Below are positions 18,049 to 26,196 of a stretch of 29,734 nucleotides of DNA, in pieces. The position numbers and the translations under genes are program-made. Position 1 is the stretch's first letter, and each line of letters opens with the position of its first letter. The notes below the pieces were generated by a model. It was not told where the DNA came from. It was given only the letters and a program-made list of their open reading frames with translations, and made no database searches. The stretch lies in NCBI GenBank assembly GCA_005772945.1, contig SXIE01000042.1, forward strand, positions 1-29,734. The letters are read 5' to 3'. The stretch is from Pseudomonadota bacterium. GTDB lineage: Bacteria > Myxococcota > UBA9042 > PHBI01.

Positions 18049-21000
18049 GCTTTCAGCTGCTTGCGTTCGCCGACCAGCAGGCCGAGCGCGTCGGGCTCTA
18101 TCATTATTTGAGCGATCGGGCGGCTGCCGTCGATGCCGTCGCAGTCCTGATCGATGCCGTCGGCCTCGGCGTCGGGCGCGCCGGGGAAGGCCGCGGCGTT
18201 GGCGTCGTCGCAGTCGCCCTGATTCGGGGTGAAGCCGTCCGCGTCCGCGTTGCGGTCGGCGGGCCCGGGACCGCGCGACACGACGAGTGCGATCGCCGAG
18301 CCTGGCACCGCGAGCGAGCCCGCGGCCGGCGTCTGCTCCATCACCGCGCCGTCTGGCACCGTCGGGTGATCCGCGCGCAGGACGCGCCCGACGACGAAGG
18401 CGGCGGTCGTGAGCGCCGTCGTCGCTGCGGCCTGTTGCAGGCCGATCACATCGGGCACGGGCTCGGGCGCGACGACGCGGAGTGTGAACTCCAGGAGGTC
18501 ATAGCCGCCTTCGAGATCGGTCGCGGTCACGACCACCTGATGCTCGCCGAGGTCTTCCGCGATGGTCGGCCAGACCAACGCGTTGTCGCTGCCGAGGGTC
18601 ATGCCTTCGGGGCCGACCGCGAGCGCGACCGTGACGACGTCGCCGCGATCGGGATCGGCGGTATGGATCGGCGCGTGATACATCTCGCCGACGCCGACCA
18701 CCGTCGGCGGCGTGCCGAGAAACGCCGGCGGCGCGTTCGGGCGGCGGATGTCGAGCACCACCGTCGCGGTGTTCGACTCGAAGTTCGCGTCGTGCGCGCG
18801 GTAGGTGAAGCGGTCCGAGGCGCCTTCCTCCTCGGCAAGCGGCAGGTTCACGCGGAAGTTGTTCATGCCCGGCGTGAGCCAGTTCACCTCGGGCTGCGCG
18901 GGCACGTGGCCGGCGAGCGTCGCGTTCGTGATCGCGTAGGCCCACTGGTTCCACACCGGGCGCGTCGGGCTCCAGGGGGTCTGGGCGCTCGTATAGACCC
19001 ATATTCCGGTCGGGTTGCCCATAAGGCTGACGCCGGCCTCGTGCGCGACGAAGAGGTCGGCCGCGCGATCCCCGTCGATGTCGGCGATGACGAGGTTCGA
19101 GTCGTAGTACGGATGGCCCGTCTCGACGCCGCCCACCAGCTCGGCGCGCGTTGTGCCGTCGCGACCATCGAGGAAGAGGATGCCGCCCGCCGCCGCGCCG
19201 GTTTGCGCGTTGCCGCCGGCGAGGACGATCTCCATCACGCCGTCGCCGTCGAAGTCGAAGGCGGCCATGTCATGCACGCGGAGCGGGAGCCCGCCGACCG
19301 TCGGGGTATCGACATGCCAGGCGACCGTGCCGTCGCGACGCAGCGCCAGGACGTCGTTGCTGTTGCGTCCCGCGACGACGATCTCGACCGTGCCATCGCC
19401 GTCGATGTCCGCGATGACGAACCCGTCCGGCCAGCCGACGTTGGGCGCGGCGCGGTGCACGCAGTCGGTGTTCAGCGCCGTCGGGCGCGCCCGCCACAGG
19501 CAGCTGCCGTCGTGGTTGCGCACCTCGACGCCGCGCTGGGAGTTGACGATCACGATCTCGCCGAAGGCGTCGTCGTCCAGGGTGGCGGCGGCGACGAACG
19601 TGCGCGTCTGAGACTCGCTGACGGCCGGGGTGAACCAGCGGACCGTTCCGTCGGCGTTGACGATGTGACGATCGACGAGGATCTCCGGCCTGCCGTCGAG
19701 GTCGAGGTCGGCGACGACGACCGGCACCGACTCGTCCCGGTCGACGGTGCCGGCGCTGAGCGGCGTCGCCCAGAGCCGAACGTTATGGCGATCCCACGCG
19801 ATGAGGTGTGGGCTGACGACGGGATTCACCCCGATCGGCTCGATGGCGAGGATCTCGGGATAGCCGTCGCCGTCGAGATCGGCGACCGTGCGGTAGCCCG
19901 AGTCGTCGCGGCGGTCGAGGGTGGGATCGTCGGCCATCGGTCCCGACTCGACCTGGCCGAGGTGGTCGAAGATGACGTTGTGGCCGACCGAGACGCTCGG
20001 CATGACGATCTCGAGCGTGCCGTCCTGGTCGAGGTCGGCGAGCGCGGGCTGCGAGGCGCCGTAGTCGAGGTCGTCGTCGATGCCGCCCGGGTCGCCGTTG
20101 CCCCAGGTGTGGGTCGCCCAGACGAGCTCGAGCTCGGTCGTGCCGGGGTTCGCATGGAACATGACGAGCCAGTTGAGATTGCCGAAGCCGCTCTCGAACT
20201 GACAGCGCCCGATGATGTCGGCCTGCCCGTCGGCGTCGACGTCCCCGACGACGAAGCGACCGTGGACGAAGCAGCGACGTTGGCTATCGGGTCTGCGGAT
20301 GAAGCGATAGGCGGTGGCGGGCTCGAAGGGCGCAGCCGCGGGCGCGCCCGGACGATAGCCGAATGTGCCGTCGCCGTTGTCGGTGAGCGTACCGTACCGC
20401 GGTTGGGTGATGACGGTTGCCATCAGCGCGTCGCCGTCGGGGTCGACGTCGTTGCCGAGTGGCGTGAGCGTGGTCGTCACGCCGCGCGGGGTCACGAAGA
20501 GATCGTCGTTCGCGACCGGCGGGCCGTTGACGGGGATGACCCGCACGATGAAGTGCTCATCGGCGCTGTGGCCATCGCGGTCGGTGACCTGGACGACCAC
20601 GTCGTGCTCGCCCAGCTCGGCGACCTGCGGCGTCCACACGAAGCTGCCGTCCGTGAGGCGCGAGGTCGCGGGCGAGAGCGTGAGCGCGATCGTCAGCGCA
20701 TCGTCGGGCAGGTCGGGATCGGTGGCGCTGATGGGCAGCGCGAGCGTTTCGCCGAGCATGACGCGCTGATCGGGGATCGGACTCAGCGTGGGCGGAGCGC
20801 CCGGCGCGACGACGGTGATCGTGAACGAGGCGCTGGCCGTGAGGCCGCCTTGGTCGGTGACCACGAGCGCGGTCGTGTGCGCGCCGAGGTCAGCCTCGCG
20901 CGGCGCCCAGACGATGTGGCCGGTGCCGCGGTCGAGCGAGAGGCTCGTCGGTGCGTCGGTCACCGCGAACGTAAGCTGGTCGTTCGGCAGGTCGGGATCG

Positions 21001-21329
21001 GCACCGAGGGCGGTGCCCTCGTACAGATGACCGAAGACGATCGTCGCGTCGGCGGGGGCGCTCAGCGTCGGTGCGCGGTTCGGGATCTCGGGCACGTCGG
21101 GCACGTCGGGCGCGTCGGCTAGATCGTCGGGTAGATCGTCGGGCGCGTCGGGGACGTCGTCGGGCGCATCGGGGAGGTCGTCGGGCGCGTCGATCTCGGC
21201 GGCGCCGTCGGGCCTGTCCGACACGTCGTTGATGCGGTTGGCGTCGTCGTCCCCACAGGCGGGCGCGAGCGCGAAGAGGCAAGCCGCAAAGACGTCGCGG
21301 GCACGGCCCGGGGTCCAGCCTGGGTTCAT
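17832..21329 (-). CDS. FG-GAP/PASTA/MopE-motif lipoprotein, N-terminal part of a frameshifted giant
   Basis: The ATG at 21329, with GGAG about nine bases upstream, begins a signal ending Leu-Ala-Pro-Ala-Cys (Cys25), so the protein is a lipoprotein. Residues 44-83 are an Asp/Pro repeat linker. Two cadherin/dystroglycan-like domains and a Big_9-like domain fill about 84-345. FG-GAP repeats with DxDGDGxxE loops run from about 358 to 750, and another Ig-like domain starts near 863. A PASTA-like domain (VPDVIGLQQAAATTAL) is near 956-1018 and a MopE-type motif (GDCDDANAAAFPGAPDAEAD) near 1026-1066. A BIG2 domain then begins (LLVGERKQLKAWG) and breaks off at residue 1094. The remaining 71 residues, to the stop at 17832, are Arg/Pro/Ser-rich and look like translation of the wrong frame. 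One extra G at 18043-18046 would join it to the RHS frame as about 2,696 residues. Confidence 0.82.
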   Translation of the reverse strand: MNPGWTPGRARDVFAACLFALAPACGDDDANRINDVSDRPDGAAEIDAPDDLPDAPDDVPDAPDDLPDDLADAPDVPDVPEIPNRAPTLSAPADATIVFGHLYEGTALGADPDLPNDQLTFAVTDAPTSLSLDRGTGHIVWAPREADLGAHTTALVVTDQGGLTASASFTITVVAPGAPPTLSPIPDQRVMLGETLALPISATDPDLPDDALTIALTLSPATSRLTDGSFVWTPQVAELGEHDVVVQVTDRDGHSADEHFIVRVIPVNGPPVANDDLFVTPRGVTTTLTPLGNDVDPDGDALMATVITQPRYGTLTDNGDGTFGYRPGAPAAAPFEPATAYRFIRRPDSQRRCFVHGRFVVGDVDADGQADIIGRCQFESGFGNLNWLVMFHANPGTTELELVWATHTWGNGDPGGIDDDLDYGASQPALADLDQDGTLEIVMPSVSVGHNVIFDHLGQVESGPMADDPTLDRRDDSGYRTVADLDGDGYPEILAIEPIGVNPVVSPHLIAWDRHNVRLWATPLSAGTVDRDESVPVVVADLDLDGRPEILVDRHIVNADGTVRWFTPAVSESQTRTFVAAATLDDDAFGEIVIVNSQRGVEVRNHDGSCLWRARPTALNTDCVHRAAPNVGWPDGFVIADIDGDGTVEIVVAGRNSNDVLALRRDGTVAWHVDTPTVGGLPLRVHDMAAFDFDGDGVMEIVLAGGNAQTGAAAGGILFLDGRDGTTRAELVGGVETGHPYYDSNLVIADIDGDRAADLFVAHEAGVSLMGNPTGIWVYTSAQTPWSPTRPVWNQWAYAITNATLAGHVPAQPEVNWLTPGMNNFRVNLPLAEEEGASDRFTYRAHDANFESNTATVVLDIRRPNAPPAFLGTPPTVVGVGEMYHAPIHTADPDRGDVVTVALAVGPEGMTLGSDNALVWPTIAEDLGEHQVVVTATDLEGGYDLLEFTLRVVAPEPVPDVIGLQQAAATTALTTAAFVVGRVLRADHPTVPDGAVMEQTPAAGSLAVPGSAIALVVSRGPGPADRNADADGFTPNQGDCDDANAAAFPGAPDAEADGIDQDCDGIDGSRPIAQIMIEPDALGLLVGERKQLKAWGSLPTAPRRRSPARSPGRSAATRPPSRTTARSLRARPAARPSPRPVPRSTRRYLSPSPPRSQATPPRRPR
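18043..18048 (-). other. Frameshift site in a GGGG run inside the BIG2 domain
   Basis: On the minus strand the run is GGGG. With five Gs the reading would be KQLKAWGIFADGSAQE, a normal BIG2 pattern that joins the two open frames exactly. With four, the upstream frame becomes low-complexity Arg/Pro/Ser. A one-base loss in a homopolymer is the simplest explanation. Confidence 0.75.
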
Positions 21330-21447
21330 GACGATGCTCCGAGGGGAAGACGGCGAGGACGCGCAAGAGGGTCGGGTCGGTGAACCTACCTCAACGTGTC
21401 CCGCCGGAGCAATCACCGCGGTGGCGGCGATCCCAGGCTGGAGCTGG

Positions 21448-21489
21448 GACTCCAGTCACTGGAGCTGGGACTCCAGTCACTGGAGTCGG
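21448..21489 (-). terminator. Hairpin repeat across the stop codon of the desulfurase-like gene
   Basis: Two 21-base units with the core CTCCAGTCACTGGAG (plus strand) are separated by CTGGGA and pair into a stem of about 17 base pairs with one central mismatch. In the direction of the minus-strand gene, the stop TGA (21477-21479) lies inside the 5' unit, exactly as at 12790-12831. Both genes end Thr-Arg-Leu-Gln because of it. Confidence 0.55.
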
Positions 21490-23333
21490 GTCGTATGCAC
21501 GTACCGAAACCACGCGAGCCGATCGACCTCGGCGTCCCCCATCGGCGGATTCCACGCCGGAGGCGCGTCCCGCCAGCGTGCCTCGAGCGCCGCCGCGAGC
21601 TCCCGCGCCGCCGCCAGATACCCCTGGCGCTCGGCCGCCAGCTCGGCGCTCGTCCGCGGGTCCGTCGCCTCGCCCGCCTGGTCCGTCCGCGGCAGTGTCA
21701 TCGCGCGCGCCTCGGCCAAAAGCGACGCCGCATCGAGCACGATCGGCGGCGGGGTCTCCGCCGGATGCGCGAGGTGCCGCCACACCCCGTCCTGCCACGA
21801 CAGGCAGTACGCGGGCAGGAACGCGTCGCCGTGGTCGGCGACAAAAAGCACCGCGTCCAAGATGAACGCGATGTCCTCCGGCGCCCCATAATAAGGAAGC
21901 GACAGCCGCACCCAGCCGGGCTTCATCCCGATGACGCCGCGCGCGATGAGGGCGCGGAAGCGCTCCGACGTGGCGTCGTCGATTCCCAACAGGCGATGCC
22001 CGTAGGGCCCCGCGCACGCGCAGCCGGCGCGGTTCTGGATCCCGAAGAGCTGGTCGAGCAGCGCCGACACGAAGTCGTGATGGAGCCCCTCGACGTTGAA
22101 CGAGATGATCGCGAGGCGCGGCTGGTCGAGCGAACCGAGCAGGCGGATCCGCGGGTGGCGAGCGAGACGCGCCAGGGCCTCGGCCGCAATCGCTTGCTCG
22201 TGCGCGCAAATGTTGGCGGCCCCGACCAGCTCCTTCACGAGGAACGCGGCGCCCGCGCGCAGATCGCCCATGATCGCCGGCGTACCGCCCTCTTCGCGGT
22301 CTTCGAGGCGGGCGGTGTAGTCGACGCGGCGTCCGCCAGCCGAGACGTAGTCGACGGTGCCGCCGCCCGGACGCTCGGGGCGGCGCGTGCGGAAGAGGTC
22401 GCGGTGGGCGACGAGGACCCCCGAGGCCTGGGGGCCGGCCATGAACTTGTGGGTCGAGAGAAAGAGCGCGTCGATATGGGCGCCGCCCGCATCCGCATCG
22501 GCGTCGCCGTCGGCGTCGGCGTCGGCCGGCGGGTGCATGTCGATCGGCACGTAGGGCGCCGCCGCGGCATAGTCGAACACCGCGAGCGCCCCGTGGCGAT
22601 GGAGGATCCGCGCGAGGGCGCGGACGTCCGACAGGATCCCCGAGACATTCGAGGCCGCCGAGAACGCGCCGATGCGGAGCGGGCGCGCGGCGTACATCAC
22701 GAGCTTGGCCTCGAGGTCTGTGAGGTCGATGTGGCCGTCGGGGCGAAGGCCAACCTCGACGACGTCGGCGATCGACTCGCGCCAGGGCAGCTCGTTCGAG
22801 TGGTGCTCATAGGGTCCGACGAACACCACCGGGCGCTTGGCGAGCGGGATGTGACGCAGGAGCCCGAACTCGCGCTCGAGCGGCTCGGGGATACGCAGGC
22901 CGAGCAGGCCGACGAGCTTGTTGACGGCGTGGGTCGCGCCCGAGCCGCAGAAGAGCACGACGTCCTCGGGCCCCGCGCCGACCGAGCGCGCGATGACGGC
23001 GCGCGCGTCCTCGCGGAGACGCGTCATGAGCGCGCCCGTCGACGACACAGCCGTGTGGGTGTTGGCGTAGAAGGCGCGCACGCGATGGATCCAACGCTCG
23101 ACGAACGCGAGGTAGCGCCCGGTCGCGGTCAGGTCGGCGTACGTGATGAGCCGCTGACCGAACGGGGTCGTGATGTACGCCGAGCGCCCGACCTCGTTCT
23201 CGCGGAGAAGGGCCGCCATGTCTCTATCGCGAAGACCTCGCGTGAGGTCCGAATCAGACCCCGAAGCGAGGTTGCCCGCGAATGGGTCGAAGGCGAGATC
23301 GAGATCGGGAGCGCGCGCGCCGGGGTCGTTCAC
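21477..23333 (-). CDS. Cysteine desulfurase-like PLP enzyme (class V aminotransferase fold)
   Basis: This 618-residue protein resembles selenocysteine lyase/cysteine desulfurase-type enzymes, which take sulfur or selenium from (seleno)cysteine using PLP. Visible landmarks are LFCGSGATHAVNKLVG (128-141), the EHHSNELPWRES loop (176-187), FDYAAAAP with PLP-binding Asp254, and the Schiff-base Lys296 in STHKFMAGPQASG. A C-terminal active loop NRAGCACAGPYGHRLLG carries Cys438 and Cys440. Residues 271-282 are an Asp-Ala run, probably a surface insertion. The C-terminal 120 residues exceed the usual length of 400-450. The start is uncertain: GTG 23333 gives a plausible N-terminus, and ATG 23219 is the next choice. 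It stands alone, without suf or isc partners, so a specialised sulfur-transfer role is possible. Confidence 0.85.
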   Translation of the reverse strand: MNDPGARAPDLDLAFDPFAGNLASGSDSDLTRGLRDRDMAALLRENEVGRSAYITTPFGQRLITYADLTATGRYLAFVERWIHRVRAFYANTHTAVSSTGALMTRLREDARAVIARSVGAGPEDVVLFCGSGATHAVNKLVGLLGLRIPEPLEREFGLLRHIPLAKRPVVFVGPYEHHSNELPWRESIADVVEVGLRPDGHIDLTDLEAKLVMYAARPLRIGAFSAASNVSGILSDVRALARILHRHGALAVFDYAAAAPYVPIDMHPPADADADGDADADAGGAHIDALFLSTHKFMAGPQASGVLVAHRDLFRTRRPERPGGGTVDYVSAGGRRVDYTARLEDREEGGTPAIMGDLRAGAAFLVKELVGAANICAHEQAIAAEALARLARHPRIRLLGSLDQPRLAIISFNVEGLHHDFVSALLDQLFGIQNRAGCACAGPYGHRLLGIDDATSERFRALIARGVIGMKPGWVRLSLPYYGAPEDIAFILDAVLFVADHGDAFLPAYCLSWQDGVWRHLAHPAETPPPIVLDAASLLAEARAMTLPRTDQAGEATDPRTSAELAAERQGYLAAARELAAALEARWRDAPPAWNPPMGDAEVDRLAWFRYVHTTRLQ

Positions 23334-23371
23334 GCGCCGACGATGCCACCCTGTGCCGGCCTTCGCAACCA

Positions 23372-23613
23372 GCCGGTGTGCGTGTCGACGTCGCCACCAA
23401 GCAACCCGGCGCGCGGTATGCGTTGCGCATCCAGAACGACCGACGCGACGTGTGGATCGAATATCGCCAAGCCATCACCGGCAACCCCTGGCTCATGCAA
23501 GGCGTCGTCGTCTCCTGGTCACCGTTCGCCAATAGCGGCTCCTCGTCGGTCGTACTCGACGCGACGCCGGGCTCGCTCGCACTCTCTCGGATTGGGACGC
23601 CGGCATCACGTGA
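23372..23613 (+). pseudogene. Probable fragment of a gametolysin (M11)-like peptidase
   Basis: Between two minus-strand genes, the plus strand encodes a protein-like stretch: VRVDVATKQPGARYALRIQ, then RRDVWIEYRQAITGNPWLMQ, then VVLDATPGS. The Trp-Ile-Glu-Tyr-Arg-Gln and Leu-Asp-Ala-Thr-Pro-Gly-Ser pattern recalls the C-terminal part of bacterial gametolysin-like secreted peptidases. The HExxH active site and the N-terminus are absent, and no start is credible. Just after DATPGS a shift to another frame would give TLSDWDAGIT and a TGA at 23611-23613, suggesting a decayed gene end. The family call is from memory of the pattern only. Confidence 0.35.
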
Positions 23614-23641
23614 CCCCGACCGCTGCCGACGCAGCCCGCGC

Positions 23642-25132
23642 TCAGCGCACCTTGCGCGGCGAGAGCGGCGTCCCCCACGCGACGAGCGGCACGACCGTGC
23701 CGGCGACGTTGCCCGAGACATCGATCTGCGTGCCGCGCGGCAGCAGCCATTCGACCAGCGTCTTGACCGGCTCGAAGCTCTTCCCCGTCGCTTTGCCGTT
23801 TTTTGAGATCGCGCCGAAGTCGAGTTCGTCACGGACGACCAGGACCATCCCGGGCTTGATCACCTTCGCGATACTCTCATCGACGATCACCGGGGCGGTG
23901 CCATAGACCGTGGTGTCGACACCGCCCACGCGGCACCTCTGCTGGTACTTGACGCTGTAGGTCGACCCGTTGCGCTCGACGCGGTCGAACTTGTCCGTGT
24001 CGACACAACCGACAAGGATCTCACGCGCGTCCGAGACGCTCGCGAACGAGACCAGGAACCCGGCGTCGGAGGGGCTCACGCGGCGCACCACGCCGTACTT
24101 GGCGGACGACGGCGCGACCTTGAAACCGAACTGGGACAGGTCGTTCGTCACCGCGCGTCGACCCACCCGCGCGAGCGACGCGAACGCCTGCTCCGCGAGC
24201 GAGACCAGGTCACCATCGGCGAACGCGCCCGCTTCTGCGCAGCGCCCACGCGCCTCGAGGGACCACCCGAGTACGAGGTCGCCCCGGACGGCGCGTTCGA
24301 GGTCCGACACCGACTTCGCCTGCGACTCGGCGATGCGGTCGGCGATCGTTCGAGCGACCGTGTCGCGACAGAAGGAACGGTCGTCGGCGTCCATCTGGAG
24401 CGACCCCTTCGCCTCCGTGGCCCGGGTCCGCCACGCCACCAAGCGCTCGAATAGCGGTCGCGCCGCCGGCAACTCCCGATCCCACGCTGCGCGGCGGGTG
24501 CGCGCTTCCTTGGTGTAGCGGGCCACGTCGGCGACTGCGTCCGACCCATAGTACCTGGAGCCGATGTTCTCGAAGCGCGTCGCCTTCCCCGCGTAGGCGG
24601 CGGACGCGTCGCGAAGCAGCGCCGTCAGCTCCGTCGTCTCCGCGTCATCCAGGCCGACGAACGCGTTCGGAGGCAGATCGTCGGCGACGATGGCGCAGTT
24701 CCGGTCGAGCAGCTCGAATCTCACCCCCGGTCGACCCCCATACCCGGGCGTGTGCGGCCGGAGGCAAATGCCGACCAGAAAGCGGAGCTCGTCGGATGCA
24801 GAAACGGCCCCGCCCGCAAGCTCGCGCGCGTCGAGCTCAGGCGCGGTCGGCGCATGGAGAACCTCGCACGTGTAGCCGGGCAGCGAGGGCTGGTACCCTT
24901 GGACGTGCGGGTGTACGCGGCAGTCCTCGACCATTCCCAGGCGAAGGCGGGCCAGATGTAGGCGAAGCTCGTCGCGCGCCGTCAGCTCACGAGGGTCGGC
25001 GACGCGTTTTGCGCTTTCCGCAAGTGCCGCTTCGATGTCGGCAGCGCCGCGCACCGGCGCGTCCGCTCGCCCCGCCGCCGTGGACATGACCAGAGCCCAG
25101 AGGACGCCCAACGGAATGACGCGGTTTCGCAT
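23642..25132 (-). CDS. Exported protein of unknown function
   Basis: This 496-residue protein starts at ATG 25132, which opens a good signal peptide (MRNRVIPLGVLWALVMSTAAG, then Arg-Ala-Asp-Ala). Longer in-frame starts up to 25228 would hide it. The mature part has a helical N-terminal third with two Cys-containing loops (EDCRVHPHVQGYQPSLPGY, VGICLRPHTPG) and a charged middle with EARTRRAAWDRELP. The C-terminal half is beta-rich, with GMVLVVRDELDFGAI and LPRGTQIDVSGNVAGTVV. No lipobox, membrane anchor or known catalytic motif was seen. It is probably periplasmic or secreted. It is divergent from the methyltransferase gene and shares no operon with its neighbours. Confidence 0.75.
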   Translation of the reverse strand: MRNRVIPLGVLWALVMSTAAGRADAPVRGAADIEAALAESAKRVADPRELTARDELRLHLARLRLGMVEDCRVHPHVQGYQPSLPGYTCEVLHAPTAPELDARELAGGAVSASDELRFLVGICLRPHTPGYGGRPGVRFELLDRNCAIVADDLPPNAFVGLDDAETTELTALLRDASAAYAGKATRFENIGSRYYGSDAVADVARYTKEARTRRAAWDRELPAARPLFERLVAWRTRATEAKGSLQMDADDRSFCRDTVARTIADRIAESQAKSVSDLERAVRGDLVLGWSLEARGRCAEAGAFADGDLVSLAEQAFASLARVGRRAVTNDLSQFGFKVAPSSAKYGVVRRVSPSDAGFLVSFASVSDAREILVGCVDTDKFDRVERNGSTYSVKYQQRCRVGGVDTTVYGTAPVIVDESIAKVIKPGMVLVVRDELDFGAISKNGKATGKSFEPVKTLVEWLLPRGTQIDVSGNVAGTVVPLVAWGTPLSPRKVR

Positions 25133-25326
25133 GGGGACGTCCATAGCCAGGCCGGGCGCGCCGCCGCAAGCACCGGGGCGCCCAGCGGCACGTAGGCAGG
25201 TTACGCGCGTTCGCACAAGCGGCCGCACGCGCTGATCGCCCGGCGCGCGCGCGGCAACATTGTCGACTGGCGGGTGGGGTGCGCGCGCGGTAGGGTCCGG
25301 GGCGAGCGCCAGTCGAGGGAAAGCCG

Positions 25327-26196
25327 ATGTCTCAAGAGTCCAAGCGATCCGAGGCGATGGACCTCGACACCGTCCAAGAAGGCAACCAGGCCTGGTGGAC
25401 GCAACACACGATGTCGTACGACTGGCGCGACCGCGTGGGCCACGCGCGCTTCTCGGCGCCCTGGTACGACGAGATCGATCAGCGCTTCGTGCACGCGGCG
25501 CGCCTCTACGCCACTGACGTAGGCCCCTTCGATCGTCTCATTCCGTTCGAGCGCCTTCGCGGTAAGCGCGTGCTCGAGATCGGCTGCGGCATGGGGCTCC
25601 ACTCCGAGCTGATGGCGCGTGCGGGCGCGAAGATGTCGATCATCGACCTCTCGCCGACCTCGATCGAGGCGACCCAGCGCCGCTTCGCGCTGAAGGGCCT
25701 CAGCTGCGACATCCGCCAGGGCGACGCCGAGCACCTGCCGTTCGACGCGGCGAGCTTCGACTTCGTCTGGTCCTGGGGGGTCATCCACCACTCGGCGCGC
25801 ACCGGCCGCATCGTCCGCGAGATCGCGCGCGTCTGCGATCCCACGGGCGAGGCACGCGTGATGGTCTACAACCGCGAGGGCTCGTCGGCCTGGGCCAGCT
25901 TTCTGCGCGACTATCTGGTGCCGGGGGTCTTCCTCAAGAAGAGCTTCGACGAGGCGCTCTGGACGCGCTCGGACGGGTTCACGGCGCGCTTCTATGTGCG
26001 CGACCAGTTCGCGGATCTGTTCCGCACCTTCTTCGAGGACGTCCACTGCGAGGTGATGGGGCAGGACGCCGACGCGCTGCCGCTGCCGCACGCGCTGCGG
26101 CGCTTCGTGCTCCCGCTGGTGCCCGAGGCGGCGCTCAAGCGCTGGCAGGCGCGCATCGGGAGCTTTCTCTTCCTGACCGCGGGGCGCCCGAATTGA
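25327..26196 (+). CDS. Class I SAM-dependent methyltransferase
   Basis: This 289-residue cytoplasmic enzyme should move a methyl group from S-adenosylmethionine to a small molecule or sugar. GAGGGAAA precedes the ATG. The N-terminal segment NQAWWTQHTMSYDW is common in methyltransferases of polysaccharide loci. Motif I, VLEIGCGMG, is at 82-90; the acidic end of strand 2 is in MSIIDLSP; motif II-like DAEHLPFDAASFDFVWSWGV follows, then IHHS. The C-terminal part (FLRDYLVPGVFLKKSFDEAL) is longer and likely gives substrate choice. Its stop overlaps the TTG proposed to start the glycosyltransferase (ATTGA), so the two are likely translationally coupled. Context suggests methylation of a glycan or its precursor. 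Confidence 0.88.
   Translation: MSQESKRSEAMDLDTVQEGNQAWWTQHTMSYDWRDRVGHARFSAPWYDEIDQRFVHAARLYATDVGPFDRLIPFERLRGKRVLEIGCGMGLHSELMARAGAKMSIIDLSPTSIEATQRRFALKGLSCDIRQGDAEHLPFDAASFDFVWSWGVIHHSARTGRIVREIARVCDPTGEARVMVYNREGSSAWASFLRDYLVPGVFLKKSFDEALWTRSDGFTARFYVRDQFADLFRTFFEDVHCEVMGQDADALPLPHALRRFVLPLVPEAALKRWQARIGSFLFLTAGRPN

Noticed and set aside
18043..18060. Programmed -1 ribosomal frameshift joining the two halves
   Set aside because: CTGAAAGCATGGGG has no canonical X-XXY-YYZ slippery heptamer in the right phase and no obvious downstream structure; a lost G in a homopolymer is simpler.
18108..21122. 1,004-codon plus-strand open frame opposite the FG-GAP lipoprotein
   Set aside because: The composition is antisense-like (Arg, Asp, Val, Glu, Ala) and the minus strand carries FG-GAP, PASTA and the MopE-type motif.
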